64,000 bases of DNA from Prosthecodimorpha staleyi (GTDB lineage: Bacteria > Pseudomonadota > Alphaproteobacteria > Rhizobiales > Ancalomicrobiaceae), in assembly GCF_018729455.1 (NCBI RefSeq), contig NZ_JAHHZF010000007.1, forward strand, positions 186,001 to 250,000, written 5' to 3'. The translations under genes and the position numbers were made by a program. Positions 20,759 to 30,460 of this stretch are shown in pieces; position 1 is the first letter of the stretch, and each line of letters opens with the position of its first letter. The notes below the pieces were generated by a model. That model did no database searches and was not told the origin of the DNA. It was given only the letters and a program-made list of their open reading frames with translations.

Positions 20759-23700
20759 TCAGTCGTCGGCATTGCCGATCAGGATTTCACGCTTGCCGGC
20801 ATGGTTGGCGGGACCGACGATGCCCTCCTTCTCCATGCGTTCGATCAGCGAGGCGGCGCGATTGTAGCCGATTTGGAGGCGGCGCTGCACGTAGGAGGTG
20901 GAGGCCTTCTTGTCCTTCATCACCACCGCCACGGCACGATCGTAGAGATCGGCCGATTCCTCCAGCCCGCTGGCGTCGCCGCCCTCCTCGTCCTCGGCAT
21001 CGTCGTCGCCGGCCGTGATCGCGTCGAGATATTGCGGCGTGCCCTGGCGCTTCAGGTGATGCACGACCTTCTCGACCTCGTCGTCGGCCACGAAGGGACC
21101 ATGCACGCGCTTGATCCGGCCGCCGCCTTCCATGAACAGCATGTCGCCCTGGCCGAGCAGCTGTTCGGCGCCCTGCTCGCCGAGAATGGTGCGGCTGTCG
21201 ATCTTGGAGGTGACCTGGAAGGAGATGCGGGTCGGGAAGTTGGCCTTGATGGTGCCGGTGATCACGTCGACCGACGGCCGCTGCGTGGCCATGACGATGT
21301 GGATGCCGGCGGCGCGGGCCATCTGGGCGAGGCGCTGGATGGCGCCCTCGATCTCCTTGCCGGCGACGATCATCAGGTCGGCCATCTCGTCGACCACCAC
21401 CACGATATAGGGCAGCGGATCGAGTGCGAGCTGCTCCTGCTCGTAGATCGGCTCGCCGGTCTGGCGATGGAAGCCGGTCTGCACCTCGCGGGTCAGGATC
21501 TCGCCGCGTGCCTTGGCTTCCGCGACACGGGCGTTGAAGCCGTCGATGTTGCGGACCCCGAGCTTGGACATCTTGCGATAACGGTCCTCCATCTCGCGCA
21601 CCGTCCACTTCAGCGCCATGACGGCCTTCTTGGGATCGGTGACAACCGGGGACAGCAGGTGCGGGATGCCGTCATAGACGGACAGTTCCAGCATCTTCGG
21701 GTCGATCATGATCAGCTTGCACTGCTCCGGCTTCAGCCGGTAGAGCAGCGACAGGATCATGGTGTTGATCGCGACCGACTTGCCCGAGCCGGTGGTACCG
21801 GCGACGAGCAGATGCGGCATGCGCGCCAGGTCGGCGATGACCGGTTCGCCGCCGATCGTCTTGCCGAGGCAGAGCGCCAGCTTGTGCTTGGTGGTCTCGA
21901 AATTCTCCGAGGCGATCATCTCGCGCAGATAGACGGTCTCGCGGCGCTGGTTCGGCAGCTCGATGCCGATCACGTTGCGGCCGGGCACCACCGCGACGCG
22001 CGCCGAGACCGCGCTCATCGAGCGGGCGATGTCGTCGGCGAGGCCGATCACGCGCGAGGACTTGACGCCCGGGGCGGGCTCCAACTCGTACATGGTGACG
22101 ACCGGGCCGGGGCGGACATGGATGATCTCGCCCTTGACGCCGAAATCGTCGAGCACGCCTTCCAGGACGCCGGCATTGCCTTCCAGCACCTCCTCCGACA
22201 GTTCGGCGGCCGGGCCGAGCCGGCGCGGCTCGCTGAGCAGCGTGATCGGCGGGAACTGGTAGCCGTCGCCGAAGCCCAGGAAGCCGCGGCCCTCGGCCTC
22301 GCGGGCCGGCTTCTTCACCTGCGCCATCGGCCCGTGCATCTGACCGACGGGGACGCGCCGCTCGTTCGGATCGCGGGTCGGCTCGGCCGGTTCGCGCGCG
22401 GCCTTTTCGCGGGGGGCGGGCTCGGGGGCCGGAGCCTCGCGGGCCTGGGTTTCACGGGCTGGGGCTTCGCGCCCGCCGCGCGGCTCGGCGGCCGCACCGA
22501 TCCGGCTGGCCGGCCCGCGCGAGGGCGGCGCTGCGACCCGCACCGGTGCGGGCGGCGGGGGCGGCGGCAGCGGCTCGTCGTCGAAGGCCTCCTCCTCGTC
22601 GTCGAGATCGAAGGGCGGCCGGTCGGCATGGCGGTCGGCGACATGGGCGCGATAGTCGGCATCGCGGTCGTCGGGATCGTAACCGCGCGGTTCGGGCGCA
22701 CGGCCCTGGCCGGCGCGGCCTTCGGCGCCCCGGGGTTCCGGACCGCCGCGCCCGTCGAAGCCGCGCGGATCCGCAGCCCGCGGATCGAGCGCACGTCCCT
22801 CGGCCTGACGCCGATCCGGGACGCGGCCGTCATCGACCCGGCCGTCGTCGCCGCGGCGCACGCCGCGGGCCGCCGGCATCGGCTCGGGGCCCCGGCCGCG
22901 CGGATCGAACCGGTCGTCCTCATCCTCGTCATCATAATAGGGTTCCGGCTCGACCGGCGCGCGCGGGGTCGAGACGCGGACGCGGGAGACGGGGGCCTCG
23001 GCCTGGAAACCAGGCTCGACGCGCTGGTGGCTGCGGGTCGGCGCTGGACGGTAGTCGTCCTCGAAATCGTCCTCCGGATAGCGATCCGGTGCGCGCCGCC
23101 GGCCGAACAGGCGGGCGAGCGAGAAGCCGCGATTGTCGAGCGTGGCGCCGCGCCGTCCGACCATGCGCAGCAGGTTGGCACGGGTGACCAGCGCCCAATG
23201 GTGCAGCATGGCGAGCGGCATGAAGCGCGGCGCGTCGTCCTCGTCCTCGTCGTCGAAGGTCTGGTCCTGCGCCCGCCCCCGTGCCGCGGCGGCCCGGACG
23301 GGCGCGCGCTCCCGGCCACCCCAGCCGATCGCTTGGGCGTTGAGCACGATGGCGCCGAGGCCGAACAGCGCCAGGCCGATGAAACGGCCGAGTTCGGTCG
23401 CCCCGGTCAGCCAGACCGGCAGCTTCATGATCATGTCGCCGATGACGCCGCCGAGCCCGACCGGCAACGGCCAGCTCTGCGAAACCGGCAGTCCGGCGAG
23501 TGCGGCGGCGGTCAGGACCGTGCCGCCAAGCCAAGCCAGCGCCCGGTTGCGGGTCACCGCCGCATGGCCGCGCGACAGCAGTCGCCAGCCGAGCCCGAGA
23601 GCCGGCAGCAGCGCGACCGTGACGGCGAGCCCGATCAGTTGGAAGGCGAGATCGGCGACGATCGCACCCGGTCGGCCGAGCAGATTGCGCGGCACGGCCT

Positions 23701-23872
23701 GGGTGGCGTTGGAATAGCTCGGATCGGTCACCGACCAGCTCGCCAGGGCCACCGCCACGGCACCCGTGACGGCCAGCACGCCGATGCCGAGGAGACCGGC
23801 CAGATTGCGCGTCACGATCTGGCGCAGGTCGGTATCCATCGGCAGGGAGGCTTCGGTACGCGATGACCGCAT
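20759..23872 (-). CDS. ftsK: DNA translocase FtsK
   Basis: Divisome-anchored motor that pumps chromosome ends apart and activates dimer resolution. The 1037-residue protein has several N-terminal membrane segments (about residues 25-190), a long Pro/Arg/Asp-rich linker (about 200-510), then the motor with Walker [13 protein letters not shown] and [10 protein letters not shown], and a C-terminal gamma winged helix ([22 protein letters not shown]) that reads KOPS sites. The start at 23872 lies four bases after the aminotransferase stop; a second ATG at 23839 is possible. The upstream CtrA box suggests cell-cycle control of this unit. Confidence 0.97.
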   Translation of the reverse strand: MRSSRTEASLPMDTDLRQIVTRNLAGLLGIGVLAVTGAVAVALASWSVTDPSYSNATQAVPRNLLGRPGAIVADLAFQLIGLAVTVALLPALGLGWRLLSRGHAAVTRNRALAWLGGTVLTAAALAGLPVSQSWPLPVGLGGVIGDMIMKLPVWLTGATELGRFIGLALFGLGAIVLNAQAIGWGGRERAPVRAAAARGRAQDQTFDDEDEDDAPRFMPLAMLHHWALVTRANLLRMVGRRGATLDNRGFSLARLFGRRRAPDRYPEDDFEDDYRPAPTRSHQRVEPGFQAEAPVSRVRVSTPRAPVEPEPYYDDEDEDDRFDPRGRGPEPMPAARGVRRGDDGRVDDGRVPDRRQAEGRALDPRAADPRGFDGRGGPEPRGAEGRAGQGRAPEPRGYDPDDRDADYRAHVADRHADRPPFDLDDEEEAFDDEPLPPPPPPAPVRVAAPPSRGPASRIGAAAEPRGGREAPARETQAREAPAPEPAPREKAAREPAEPTRDPNERRVPVGQMHGPMAQVKKPAREAEGRGFLGFGDGYQFPPITLLSEPRRLGPAAELSEEVLEGNAGVLEGVLDDFGVKGEIIHVRPGPVVTMYELEPAPGVKSSRVIGLADDIARSMSAVSARVAVVPGRNVIGIELPNQRRETVYLREMIASENFETTKHKLALCLGKTIGGEPVIADLARMPHLLVAGTTGSGKSVAINTMILSLLYRLKPEQCKLIMIDPKMLELSVYDGIPHLLSPVVTDPKKAVMALKWTVREMEDRYRKMSKLGVRNIDGFNARVAEAKARGEILTREVQTGFHRQTGEPIYEQEQLALDPLPYIVVVVDEMADLMIVAGKEIEGAIQRLAQMARAAGIHIVMATQRPSVDVITGTIKANFPTRISFQVTSKIDSRTILGEQGAEQLLGQGDMLFMEGGGRIKRVHGPFVADDEVEKVVHHLKRQGTPQYLDAITAGDDDAEDEEGGDASGLEESADLYDRAVAVVMKDKKASTSYVQRRLQIGYNRAASLIERMEKEGIVGPANHAGKREILIGNADD

Positions 23873-23876
23873 GGTC

Positions 23877-25157
23877 TCAAGCCCTCGTTCGGCCCCTCAG
23901 GGCCGGATGCAGAATGTCGGCAATACGGCTGAGCCCGTCCTCGGTGGCCGGCAGGTCGTCCACCAGAGCGACGCGCAGGAAATCGGCGCCGGGATTGGTT
24001 CCGTCCCGACCCGGTGCGGCGAGATAGCTGCCCGGCACGACCCGGACGCCGCCCTCGCGCCAGAGCCGCAGGGTGGCGGCCTCGCCGGCATCGAAACCGT
24101 CCTCGGCGAGGCCGGTCACGTCCAGCCACAGAAAGAAGCCGCCTTCCGGCGTGACCGGGCCGAAGACCGGGCCGAGGATGCGCTCGGCCGCCGCGTATTT
24201 GGCGTTGTAGAGGCGGCGGTTGGCCTCGACATGGGCCTCGTCGCCGAAAGCCGCGACCGCGACCGCCTGGACCGGTTCGGGCACCTGCGGGGCGGCCATG
24301 TTGCGGAAGCGCGTCCAGCGCGTCAGGAAGGCCGGGTCGCCGGCCGCGAAGCCGCAGCGCAGGCCGGGCAGGTTGGAGCGCTTGGAGAGCGAGTTGAAGG
24401 CGACGACCCGGTCGAAGCCCTCGGCGGTGGTCGCCGCGGCCTCGAGCACGCCGGCCGGCGGGGTCGAACGGTAGATCTCCGAATAGCACTCGTCGGCGAG
24501 CAGCATGAAGTCGTGCCGGCGGGCAAGGGCGATCAGGTCGAGCCAGCCGGCGAGCGAGACGACCGCCCCCTGCGGATTGGCCGGCGAGGCGAAGAACATC
24601 GCTACCGTGCGGGCCAGCAAATCCGCATCAAGCGCCGCCGGATCGGGCAGGAAGCCGGTCTCCGCGGTGGCCGGCACCATGACTGGCTCGCAGCCCGCCG
24701 CGACGCAGCCGGCCGCATAGGCCTGGTAGAAGGGATTGGGGATCAGGATGGCCGGGTTGGCGACGGCCTTGGCCGAGTTCATCCGCGCCTCGAGGGCCGC
24801 AAAGAACAGGCCTTCGCGCGAGCCGTTGAGCGGCAGGATCATGGTCGCCGGATCGATCCGGCCGTCGAGCCCGTAGCGCCGGCCGAGCCAGCCGGCCACG
24901 GTCTCGCGGAAGGCATCGGTGCCGCGGATGGCCGGATAGCGGCCGAAGCCGGCAATCTCGCGCTGCAGGGCGGGGCCGACGAAATCCGGCACCGGATGGC
25001 GCGGCTCGCCGACCACCATGACGATCGGCGGCCGGCCCGGCGCGCGGCCTTCGAGCAGCGTGGCCAACCGCTGGAACGGCGACACGAAGGTGCCGCCCGC
25101 GGTCTCGGCGGGGCGCGGCGCGGTCGGATGGACGGTCGTGGCGGCGGGGGCGGACAT
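23877..25157 (-). CDS. PLP-dependent class I/II aminotransferase
   Basis: A 426-residue fold-type I aminotransferase. The PLP lysine is in [17 protein letters not shown], and [26 protein letters not shown] and DECYSEIY are present. The SLSKRSN context resembles DapC (N-succinyl-diaminopimelate aminotransferase) and related enzymes, so a lysine/peptidoglycan role is likely but not proven. ATG at 25157 is chosen; a TTG three codons upstream is also open. It is first of aminotransferase-ftsK-lolA, with a CtrA box about 40 bases upstream. Confidence 0.88.
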   Translation of the reverse strand: MSAPAATTVHPTAPRPAETAGGTFVSPFQRLATLLEGRAPGRPPIVMVVGEPRHPVPDFVGPALQREIAGFGRYPAIRGTDAFRETVAGWLGRRYGLDGRIDPATMILPLNGSREGLFFAALEARMNSAKAVANPAILIPNPFYQAYAAGCVAAGCEPVMVPATAETGFLPDPAALDADLLARTVAMFFASPANPQGAVVSLAGWLDLIALARRHDFMLLADECYSEIYRSTPPAGVLEAAATTAEGFDRVVAFNSLSKRSNLPGLRCGFAAGDPAFLTRWTRFRNMAAPQVPEPVQAVAVAAFGDEAHVEANRRLYNAKYAAAERILGPVFGPVTPEGGFFLWLDVTGLAEDGFDAGEAATLRLWREGGVRVVPGSYLAAPGRDGTNPGADFLRVALVDDLPATEDGLSRIADILHPALRGRTRA

Positions 25158-25198
25158 CGTTAGCAATCCCTTGTAGGAGGAAGACTAGGTCGGACCGG

Positions 25199-25213
25199 TT
25201 AAGGGGCCTTTAA
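25199..25213 (-). promoter_or_regulatory. Full CtrA box upstream of the aminotransferase-ftsK operon
   Basis: TTAA-GGGGCCT-TTAA followed by C is an exact match to the CtrA consensus TTAA-N7-TTAA(C). It sits about 40 bases upstream of the aminotransferase start, where CtrA would contact the promoter. It also lies within the near-palindrome 25197-25215 (GGTTAA at one end, TTAACC at the other). Confidence 0.75.
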
Positions 25214-25565
25214 CCAAGCCGGATCGTTGAGCGGCCGTTGCCGGCGACGGAAGCCGCAGCGGCGATGGGGCGACGGCCGGTTTAGCCCGGCCGGGCGTTA
25301 AGCGGAATGCAAGGCCGCCATGCACTGCCGCGTCGGCCTGCATGATGCACGAGGCGCCGCCGCCGGGCGTCGGCACGGAACCCGACCTGCGATTCGCCGC
25401 CGGGACCGCGATCGCCACGCCCCCTCAGGGCTCACGGCGTCGTGATCCGCCGCCACGAAAATGTACGGATTCTAAACGGGGGTCTCACGGGTGGTTCAAG
25501 GGCCGGAAGGCAATCTCGCGTCATCAGGGATCGAGAGACGATCCACCGAAACGGGAGAAACGAAC
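25214..25565. other. Intergenic region, no gene seen
   Basis: These bases lie between the divergent aminotransferase unit and the small secreted protein gene. Frames open here have no ribosome-binding site or recognisable product. A GGGAGA ribosome-binding site at 25552-25557 belongs to the next gene. Confidence 0.5.
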
Positions 25566-25817
25566 ATGCTGCGCAAGACCCTCATGGCCCTCGCCGCCAC
25601 CGCCGCCCTCGCCACCGGCACCGTCGCCGCCACCTCCGCCGCCGAGGCGAAGGTCGTCATCAAGGTCGGCGGTGGTGGCTACTACGGCGGCGGCTATTAC
25701 GGCGGCTACTACGGCCCGGCCTACGGCGGCTACTATGGCGGCGGCTGCGTCAGCAAGCCGAAGCTGGTCTACACCCCCTGGGGCCCGGTCTGGAAGAACA
25801 AGACCGTCTGCTGGTAA
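25566..25817 (+). CDS. Small secreted Gly/Tyr-rich protein
   Basis: An 83-residue precursor with a signal peptide (about residues 1-28, ending SAAEA). The mature part is a Gly/Tyr-rich stretch (residues 34-60, GGYYGG units) followed by a short C-terminal segment with C61 and C82 and the ending VCW. No family function is known to me. GGGAGA lies nine bases before the ATG. The next small gene shares the plan: signal, biased region, two cysteines, aromatic last residue. The product is likely periplasmic or surface exposed. Confidence 0.75.
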   Translation: MLRKTLMALAATAALATGTVAATSAAEAKVVIKVGGGGYYGGGYYGGYYGPAYGGYYGGGCVSKPKLVYTPWGPVWKNKTVCW

Positions 25818-26121
25818 TCCGCAAGCCCGGTCCGCCCGATACCGATCCGGCCGGCCGAATGGCCGCCGGTTCGGAGTCGGGCCCGACAGGCGACAAGACA
25901 TACGTACGATCAACATTCGCAATTTCACTTGTATTCATTCGAAAGGCCATGATTCTGTCTCAATTTATGCAATCCGGTAACCCGATATGGGTCAATCACC
26001 ATGAAATGAACGCCAGATGAACGATGCCATCAGGGCAAATTCAGGCGACTGCACTATTCTCCCCGTCATTAAATGCGTGATCGGACCTTGAGCCGATCGC
26101 CATGGCGAAGGGAGCAAACTG
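25818..26121. other. AT-richer spacer between the two small secreted protein genes
   Basis: No gene is supported. The part around 25910-26030 is clearly less GC-rich than its surroundings. It must hold the promoter of the next gene, but I cannot assign -35 and -10 boxes with confidence. Confidence 0.4.
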
Positions 26122-26370
26122 ATGAAGAAGCTTGTACTCGGCCTTGCCGCTGCTGCCGGCCTTGCACTCGTGGCCGTCCCGGCCACGACCTCCACGGCTG
26201 AAGCCGGCTGGAAGCATCACCACAAGTGGCATGGCCATCACGGCCATTGGCACGGCGGCAAGGTCGTCGTCCGTCCGTGGGGCTATCCGGCCTATTACGG
26301 CTACTACGGCTGCCGCTGGAAGGTGAAGTATCGCGGCCATCACGCCTACAAGGTCAAGGTCTGCTACTGA
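26122..26370 (+). CDS. Small secreted His-rich protein
   Basis: An 82-residue precursor with a signal peptide (about 1-28, ending STAEA). The mature start is histidine-rich (ten His between residues 32 and 44), followed by a Tyr/Gly-rich stretch and C64 and C81 close to the aromatic C-terminus VCY. The His cluster could bind metals; this is inference. GGGAGC precedes the ATG, and a strong terminator lies 64 bases after the stop, so it is a single-gene unit. Confidence 0.78.
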   Translation: MKKLVLGLAAAAGLALVAVPATTSTAEAGWKHHHKWHGHHGHWHGGKVVVRPWGYPAYYGYYGCRWKVKYRGHHAYKVKVCY

Positions 26371-26433
26371 TCGCAGGCCTTCAGCCTCGCTGGTCCGGCC
26401 AGGCACATCAGCCCCCCGCCTTCCGGCCACGAG

Positions 26434-26463
26434 ACCCCGCCGCCCCAAGCGGCGGGGTTTTCT
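26434..26463 (+). terminator. Rho-independent terminator after the His-rich protein gene
   Basis: A perfect 10-bp stem (ACCCCGCCGC / GCGGCGGGGT) with a 5-base loop is followed by TTTTCT. It could also stop weak read-through from the convergent Nudix gene. Confidence 0.92.
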
Positions 26464-26547
26464 GTCGCCGGCGGGACGAATGGCCGATTTCGAGCAGCTC
26501 GGTGATCTCCGGCTTCGCGCCTGCCGTCCGTCGAAGGGTCTGCCCGA

Positions 26548-27153
26548 TCAGGCCGGCTCGGGTGGTTGCGCGGTGCCGAAGCCGGCTGGCCGGCCGCGGA
26601 AGCGCTCGCCGGTTTCGCCGGCGGGATTGACGAAGGGCGCCGGCGCCGTGCCGGCCTGCACCGCATGCTCGTGTTCGAGCGCCCATTCCACCGACGGAAA
26701 GGCCAGTTCCGTCCAGGGCAGTTCGTCCGGCTCGAACAGGCGCACCTCCAGGCTTTCCGGGCCGGCCGCGAAGGAACCGGCCAGTTCGGCCCGATAGATC
26801 AATTGCACCTGACTGATCCGCGGCACGGAATAGACCGCCAGCAGGGCATGCAGCCGGATTTCGGCGCCGGCCTCCTCGAAGGCTTCCCGGCGTGCGCCGT
26901 CCTCCGGCGTCTCGCCGAGTTCCAGATAGCCCGCCGGCAGCGTCCAGTAGCCGCGCCGCGGCTCGATCGCCCGCCGGCAGAGCAGGATGGCGGAGCCGGC
27001 ACGCACCACGCTGCCGACGACCAGCTTCGGATTCTCGTAGGCGACGAAGCCGCAATCGCGGCAGACATTGCGCTCGACCGTATCGCCGTCCGGGACGCTT
27101 CGCTGGAAACGCGACGCCGCTGCGGCTCCGGTCTCGAAATCCTCCACCGCCAT
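26548..27153 (-). CDS. NUDIX hydrolase with N-terminal zinc-ribbon-like segment
   Basis: A 201-residue protein with a perfect Nudix box, GX5EX7REAFEEAGA at residues 75-97, for cleaving a nucleoside-diphosphate-linked substrate. Residues 24-50 (GDTVERNVCRDCGFVAYENPKLVVGSV) resemble the small zinc-ribbon domain found before some Nudix domains, although only one Cys pair is visible. The substrate cannot be told from sequence. The start at 27153 has GGGAGGAGG just upstream. It lies downstream of ccmG on the same strand, 71 bases away. Confidence 0.9.
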   Translation of the reverse strand: MAVEDFETGAAAASRFQRSVPDGDTVERNVCRDCGFVAYENPKLVVGSVVRAGSAILLCRRAIEPRRGYWTLPAGYLELGETPEDGARREAFEEAGAEIRLHALLAVYSVPRISQVQLIYRAELAGSFAAGPESLEVRLFEPDELPWTELAFPSVEWALEHEHAVQAGTAPAPFVNPAGETGERFRGRPAGFGTAQPPEPA

Positions 27154-27224
27154 GGTGCCTCCTCCCGGTCCGCCGATCCGGCGCGATTGGCTCCGACCGC
27201 TCGATCGTTGCGGCGGCGGGACGC

Positions 27225-27827
27225 TCAGCGACGGGCGACCGCCTTCTGGATCTCGGGTTCGAGCTTCGCGGCGTAGCCCTCGGGGCTGAGCGGACCGATG
27301 AACTTGTAGGCGATCCGTCCGTCGGCGGCCACCAGGAAGGTTTCCGGCACCCCGTAGACGCCCCAGTCGATCGCCGCCCGGCCCTTCTGGTCCGTGCCGA
27401 CGGCCGCGAAGGGATTGCCGAGCTGGCCGAGGAAGCGCAGCGCGTTCTCCGGCTCGTCCTTGTAGTTGATGCCGACCAGGCGGACGCGGGGGTCCTTGGC
27501 GATCGTGTTCAGGATCGGATGCTCCTGCCGGCACGGCACGCACCAGGAGGCCCAGACGTTGACGATGGTGACCCGGCCCTTGAGGTCGGCGCTGGTCAGG
27601 CCCGGCACGGCGGCCCCGCCGCGGGAAAGTCCTGCCAGCGGCGCCAGCGTGAAGTCCGGCACCGGCTTGTCGATCAGCACGGACGGAATTTCCGAGGCGT
27701 CGCGCGGCTTCAGCACCAGGAAATAGGCGAACAGACCGGCCATGGCGGCGAAGACGAGCAGCGGCAGGGCCACCAGCCAGGGGCGGCGGGAGGGTGCCGG
27801 CGGGTCGGGTTGAAGCTCGGTCGTCAT
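27225..27827 (-). CDS. ccmG: Cytochrome c biogenesis thioredoxin CcmG (DsbE)
   Basis: Membrane-anchored periplasmic thioredoxin that reduces the haem-binding cysteines of apocytochrome c. The 200-residue protein has an N-terminal anchor (about residues 17-38), a thioredoxin fold with active site WCVPC (C96, C99), GINYKD and YGVPETFLV with the cis-proline. Its ATG overlaps the ccmD stop by four bases, so ccmC-ccmD-ccmG are coupled. Confidence 0.95.
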   Translation of the reverse strand: MTTELQPDPPAPSRRPWLVALPLLVFAAMAGLFAYFLVLKPRDASEIPSVLIDKPVPDFTLAPLAGLSRGGAAVPGLTSADLKGRVTIVNVWASWCVPCRQEHPILNTIAKDPRVRLVGINYKDEPENALRFLGQLGNPFAAVGTDQKGRAAIDWGVYGVPETFLVAADGRIAYKFIGPLSPEGYAAKLEPEIQKAVARR

Positions 27828-28036
27828 TCCGCCTCCGCGGGCGTAGCCGCCGCTGCGGGTGTGACCGCCTTGGCCGCATCGGAGCGCCGGCGCAGGCCGC
27901 GCGCCTCCAGATCCTTCAGGGTCCGACGCTGGGCCGCGAGGTCGGCCCGAATCCAGACGATGAGCCCGAGCACCACCACGGCCGTGACCAGATAGGCGGC
28001 GACGATGAAGCCCCAATGGGGACCGAGACCTGCCAT
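27824..28036 (-). CDS. ccmD: Haem exporter protein CcmD
   Basis: A 70-residue single-pass membrane protein that helps release haem-loaded CcmE from the CcmABC complex. It shows the usual plan: a short N-terminus (GPHWGFIVAAYLVTAVVV) with one membrane span, then a charged cytoplasmic tail (AAQRRTLKDLEARG). It lies between ccmC (seven bases away) and ccmG (overlapping). Confidence 0.9.
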   Translation of the reverse strand: MAGLGPHWGFIVAAYLVTAVVVLGLIVWIRADLAAQRRTLKDLEARGLRRRSDAAKAVTPAAAATPAEAE

Positions 28037-28043
28037 GACCGGA

Positions 28044-28778
28044 CTACCCCGCCACCGCCGAGGCCTGCAGCATCCGCAGCGTGCGGATGCGGCGGCGCAG
28101 GATCTCGTTGCGCATGGCCATCAGATGTAGCGTCACGAACAGCACCGTGAAGCCGAGCGCGGTGACGAGCAGCGGCCAGAGCATCGAGCCGTGGATGGTC
28201 GGTCCGCCGAGCCGGAACACCGAGGCGGGCTGGTGCAGGGTGTTCCACCAGTCGACCGAGAACTTGATGATCGGAATGTTGACGATCCCGACCAGGGTCA
28301 GCACCGCGGCTGCCCGGCCGGCCTTGATCGGATCCTCCAGCGTCTGCCAGAGCGCGATCAGGCCGAGATACATAATGAACAGGACCAGGACCGAGGTCAG
28401 CCGGGCATCCCATTCCCACCAGGTGCCCCACATCGGCTTGCCCCAGAGCGAACCGGTGACCAGGCAGACGAAGGTGAAAGCGGCGCCGACCGGGGCGGCG
28501 GCCTTGGCGGAGACGTCGGCGAGCGGATGGCGCCAGATCAGCGTGCCGAGCGAAGAGGCGGCCATGATCGAATAGCCGAACATCGACAGCCAGGCGGCCG
28601 GCACATGGATGAACATGATCTTGACCGTCGCGCCCTGCTGGTAGTCGTCCGGCGCTATGCCGAAGACGAGGCCGAGGCCGACGACGATCAGCAGCGCGGC
28701 CAATCCGGCGAGCCAGGGCAGGAACTTTTCCACCAGACCCAGGAAGCGGGTCGGGTTGGCATAGTCGATCAGGGCCAT
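28044..28778 (-). CDS. ccmC: Haem exporter permease CcmC
   Basis: Six-span inner-membrane protein that delivers haem to CcmE. The 244-residue protein has the tryptophan-rich haem-handling motif WGTWWEWDARLTS between spans and the conserved FIHVPAAW histidine. A GGAGG ribosome-binding site precedes the ATG at 28778. It is first of a ccmC-ccmD-ccmG unit. ccmA and ccmB, usually just upstream, are not in this window; the upstream neighbour is a divergent DUF423 gene. Confidence 0.95.
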   Translation of the reverse strand: MALIDYANPTRFLGLVEKFLPWLAGLAALLIVVGLGLVFGIAPDDYQQGATVKIMFIHVPAAWLSMFGYSIMAASSLGTLIWRHPLADVSAKAAAPVGAAFTFVCLVTGSLWGKPMWGTWWEWDARLTSVLVLFIMYLGLIALWQTLEDPIKAGRAAAVLTLVGIVNIPIIKFSVDWWNTLHQPASVFRLGGPTIHGSMLWPLLVTALGFTVLFVTLHLMAMRNEILRRRIRTLRMLQASAVAG

Positions 28779-29136
28779 CTTGCCTCCGGCGGGGCGCGGT
28801 CTGCAGGTGCCGCATTCCGGGCGCCATCCCCCGCCCCCAGGGCGCGGCAGACGGCGAGGGGACACTAGAGCGGCGGTCCGGCTTGTTCAATGACCGAGGT
28901 TGCAGCGTCGCGCCCCGCTTTCGATCAAGTTTCGATCAGGGAACGGGTCCGGATCACTGCGTATGCGTCTTCATCCGGATGGGGACGCCGGTCTCCGTCA
29001 GCGGAGCCGGCCTGGCGCGCGGTGCCCCTCCGCCGGTGCCTCCAGGCCGCCGCCTCCGGGTCGGCGTCTCCAGGCCGACGCTTGCGGCGACCGGACGGCC
29101 GGGCCACAGTCCGGCGCCCCTTCGGAGACCTCCGCC

Positions 29137-29538
29137 ATGCCGCCGATCGCCCGCCTGCATCTCCTCCTCGCCGGACTGCTCGGGGCCACGGGCGTGGCCC
29201 TGGCGGCCGCGGCGAGCCATCTCGCCGCACGCACCCTGGCGGGCGGCGATGCCGCCGCCGGTGCAGGGCTCGGTCCGGCAAGCCTTCTGCTGGTCGCCCA
29301 TGGGGCGGGACTGGCGGCTCTCGCCGCGCTCGGCATGGCAGTCCGGTCGCGCATGATCGGGCTGGCCGGCATCGTGCTTGCCGCCGGCAGCCTGCTCTTT
29401 GCCGGCGATCTGGCGCTGCGTGCGTTCCAGGGCGCCCGTCTCTTCGCCAATGCCGCGCCGATCGGCGGCTCGACCATGATCGCCGGGTGGCTGCTGGTCG
29501 CCTTGGGGGCACTGCTGGCCCGGCGTCCGGCGGCCTGA
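29137..29538 (+). CDS. DUF423 family membrane protein
   Basis: A 133-residue protein that is almost entirely hydrophobic, with about four membrane spans. The pattern LHLLLAGLLGATGVALAAAASHL at the start and ANAAPIGGSTMIAGWLLVALGAL at the end fit the DUF423 (YwdK/YgdD-type) family, whose role is unknown; the usual GAFGAH motif is altered here. GGAGA lies eight bases before the ATG. It is transcribed away from ccmC. Confidence 0.82.
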   Translation: MPPIARLHLLLAGLLGATGVALAAAASHLAARTLAGGDAAAGAGLGPASLLLVAHGAGLAALAALGMAVRSRMIGLAGIVLAAGSLLFAGDLALRAFQGARLFANAAPIGGSTMIAGWLLVALGALLARRPAA

Positions 29539-29770
29539 CCGGCCTTCTCAGGTCGGCGAAACCGGCGCGCCGATCCCGGCGATCTCGCCGCGTCCGGGCG
29601 CCCGGGCTCGTGCGGCTGGTTGCGGAACCGGATGGCTTACCACACGTTATGACTTGGACTTGGCGGCCATCATGCCGCCGACGGCGGCTCTGCGGGCACG
29701 CCGGAACCATCACAGGCTGGCGCGCCGCCGGGGAAGCCCCGTCCGGCATGGGCGCCCAAGGGATCGAGCC

Positions 29771-29947
29771 ATGCGTCTGGGATTCTTCTTCTTCCTTCTG
29801 TCCGTGGCGATCGGCTACGACGCCATCGTCTATGACGGCGGCTATACCAAGGAGGCGTGGCGGCATGTCCGCGAGGCCGGCACCCAGATTTCCAAGCAGA
29901 TCGACCGCACCCTCGATCGCCCGCCGGCCGAAAAGACCGCGTTGTAA
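29771..29947 (+). CDS. Small membrane-anchored protein, unknown
   Basis: A 58-residue product with one hydrophobic segment (residues 3-20, LGFFFFLLSVAIGYDAIV) and a charged helical tail (YTKEAWRHVREAGTQISKQIDRTLDRP). AAGGGAT lies upstream of the ATG. No family is recognised. It may be a real short gene, as codon use matches its neighbours, but it stands alone, 232 bases after the DUF423 gene. Confidence 0.55.
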   Translation: MRLGFFFFLLSVAIGYDAIVYDGGYTKEAWRHVREAGTQISKQIDRTLDRPPAEKTAL

Positions 29948-30127
29948 GGCTGGCACGACCGGCCGGATGCCGCCGGGCGGCCGCCAGGGAGGCCGGTCGT
30001 GCCGCTCAAGATGACAGGGTGCCGGCTGCGCCGACGCCCGCCGTGCGGAGCATGGCTTGATGGGTGTGTTGGGTTGCTCTCCGAAGCCGTCGAGGTCCTT
30101 GAGGGTGGACGGTGTCCTGGTCCGAGA

Positions 30128-30460
30128 TCACTTCGCCTTGGAACCCTGTTCGCGGGCCACCGAAGCCATCTCGGCCAGGAGGTCGTCCAGATTTTCCCGG
30201 AGCGTGTCGAGATGGGCGGCGAGGCGGACGCGGAACGCGCGGCCGTCGGGATGGATCGGATCCGATAGGGCCAGGCGCCGTCCGATCACATCGAGGCTGG
30301 CGGCGAGATCCTGAAATTCGGCGATGCCGGCATTGCCGAGGGTCCGAGCCGCCTCCGCGAGATCGTCCACGTTGCGCCGCAGGGCGGCCTCGGCCTCGCC
30401 GATCGACGCCGTAACCGATGGCGTAATGCCTCCGCCGGTTTCGGGTTTTTCCTGACGCAT
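30128..30460 (-). CDS. Hypothetical coiled-coil protein
   Basis: A 110-residue cytoplasmic protein with no recognised domain. It is rich in Ala, Leu and charged residues in heptad-like spacing (GEAEAALRRNVDDLAEAARTLG and LAAHLDTLRENLDDLLAEMA), so it is probably all helical. GAGGTG lies upstream of the ATG at 30460. It is flanked by long non-coding stretches and has no operon partner. Confidence 0.6.
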   Translation of the reverse strand: MRQEKPETGGGITPSVTASIGEAEAALRRNVDDLAEAARTLGNAGIAEFQDLAASLDVIGRRLALSDPIHPDGRAFRVRLAAHLDTLRENLDDLLAEMASVAREQGSKAK

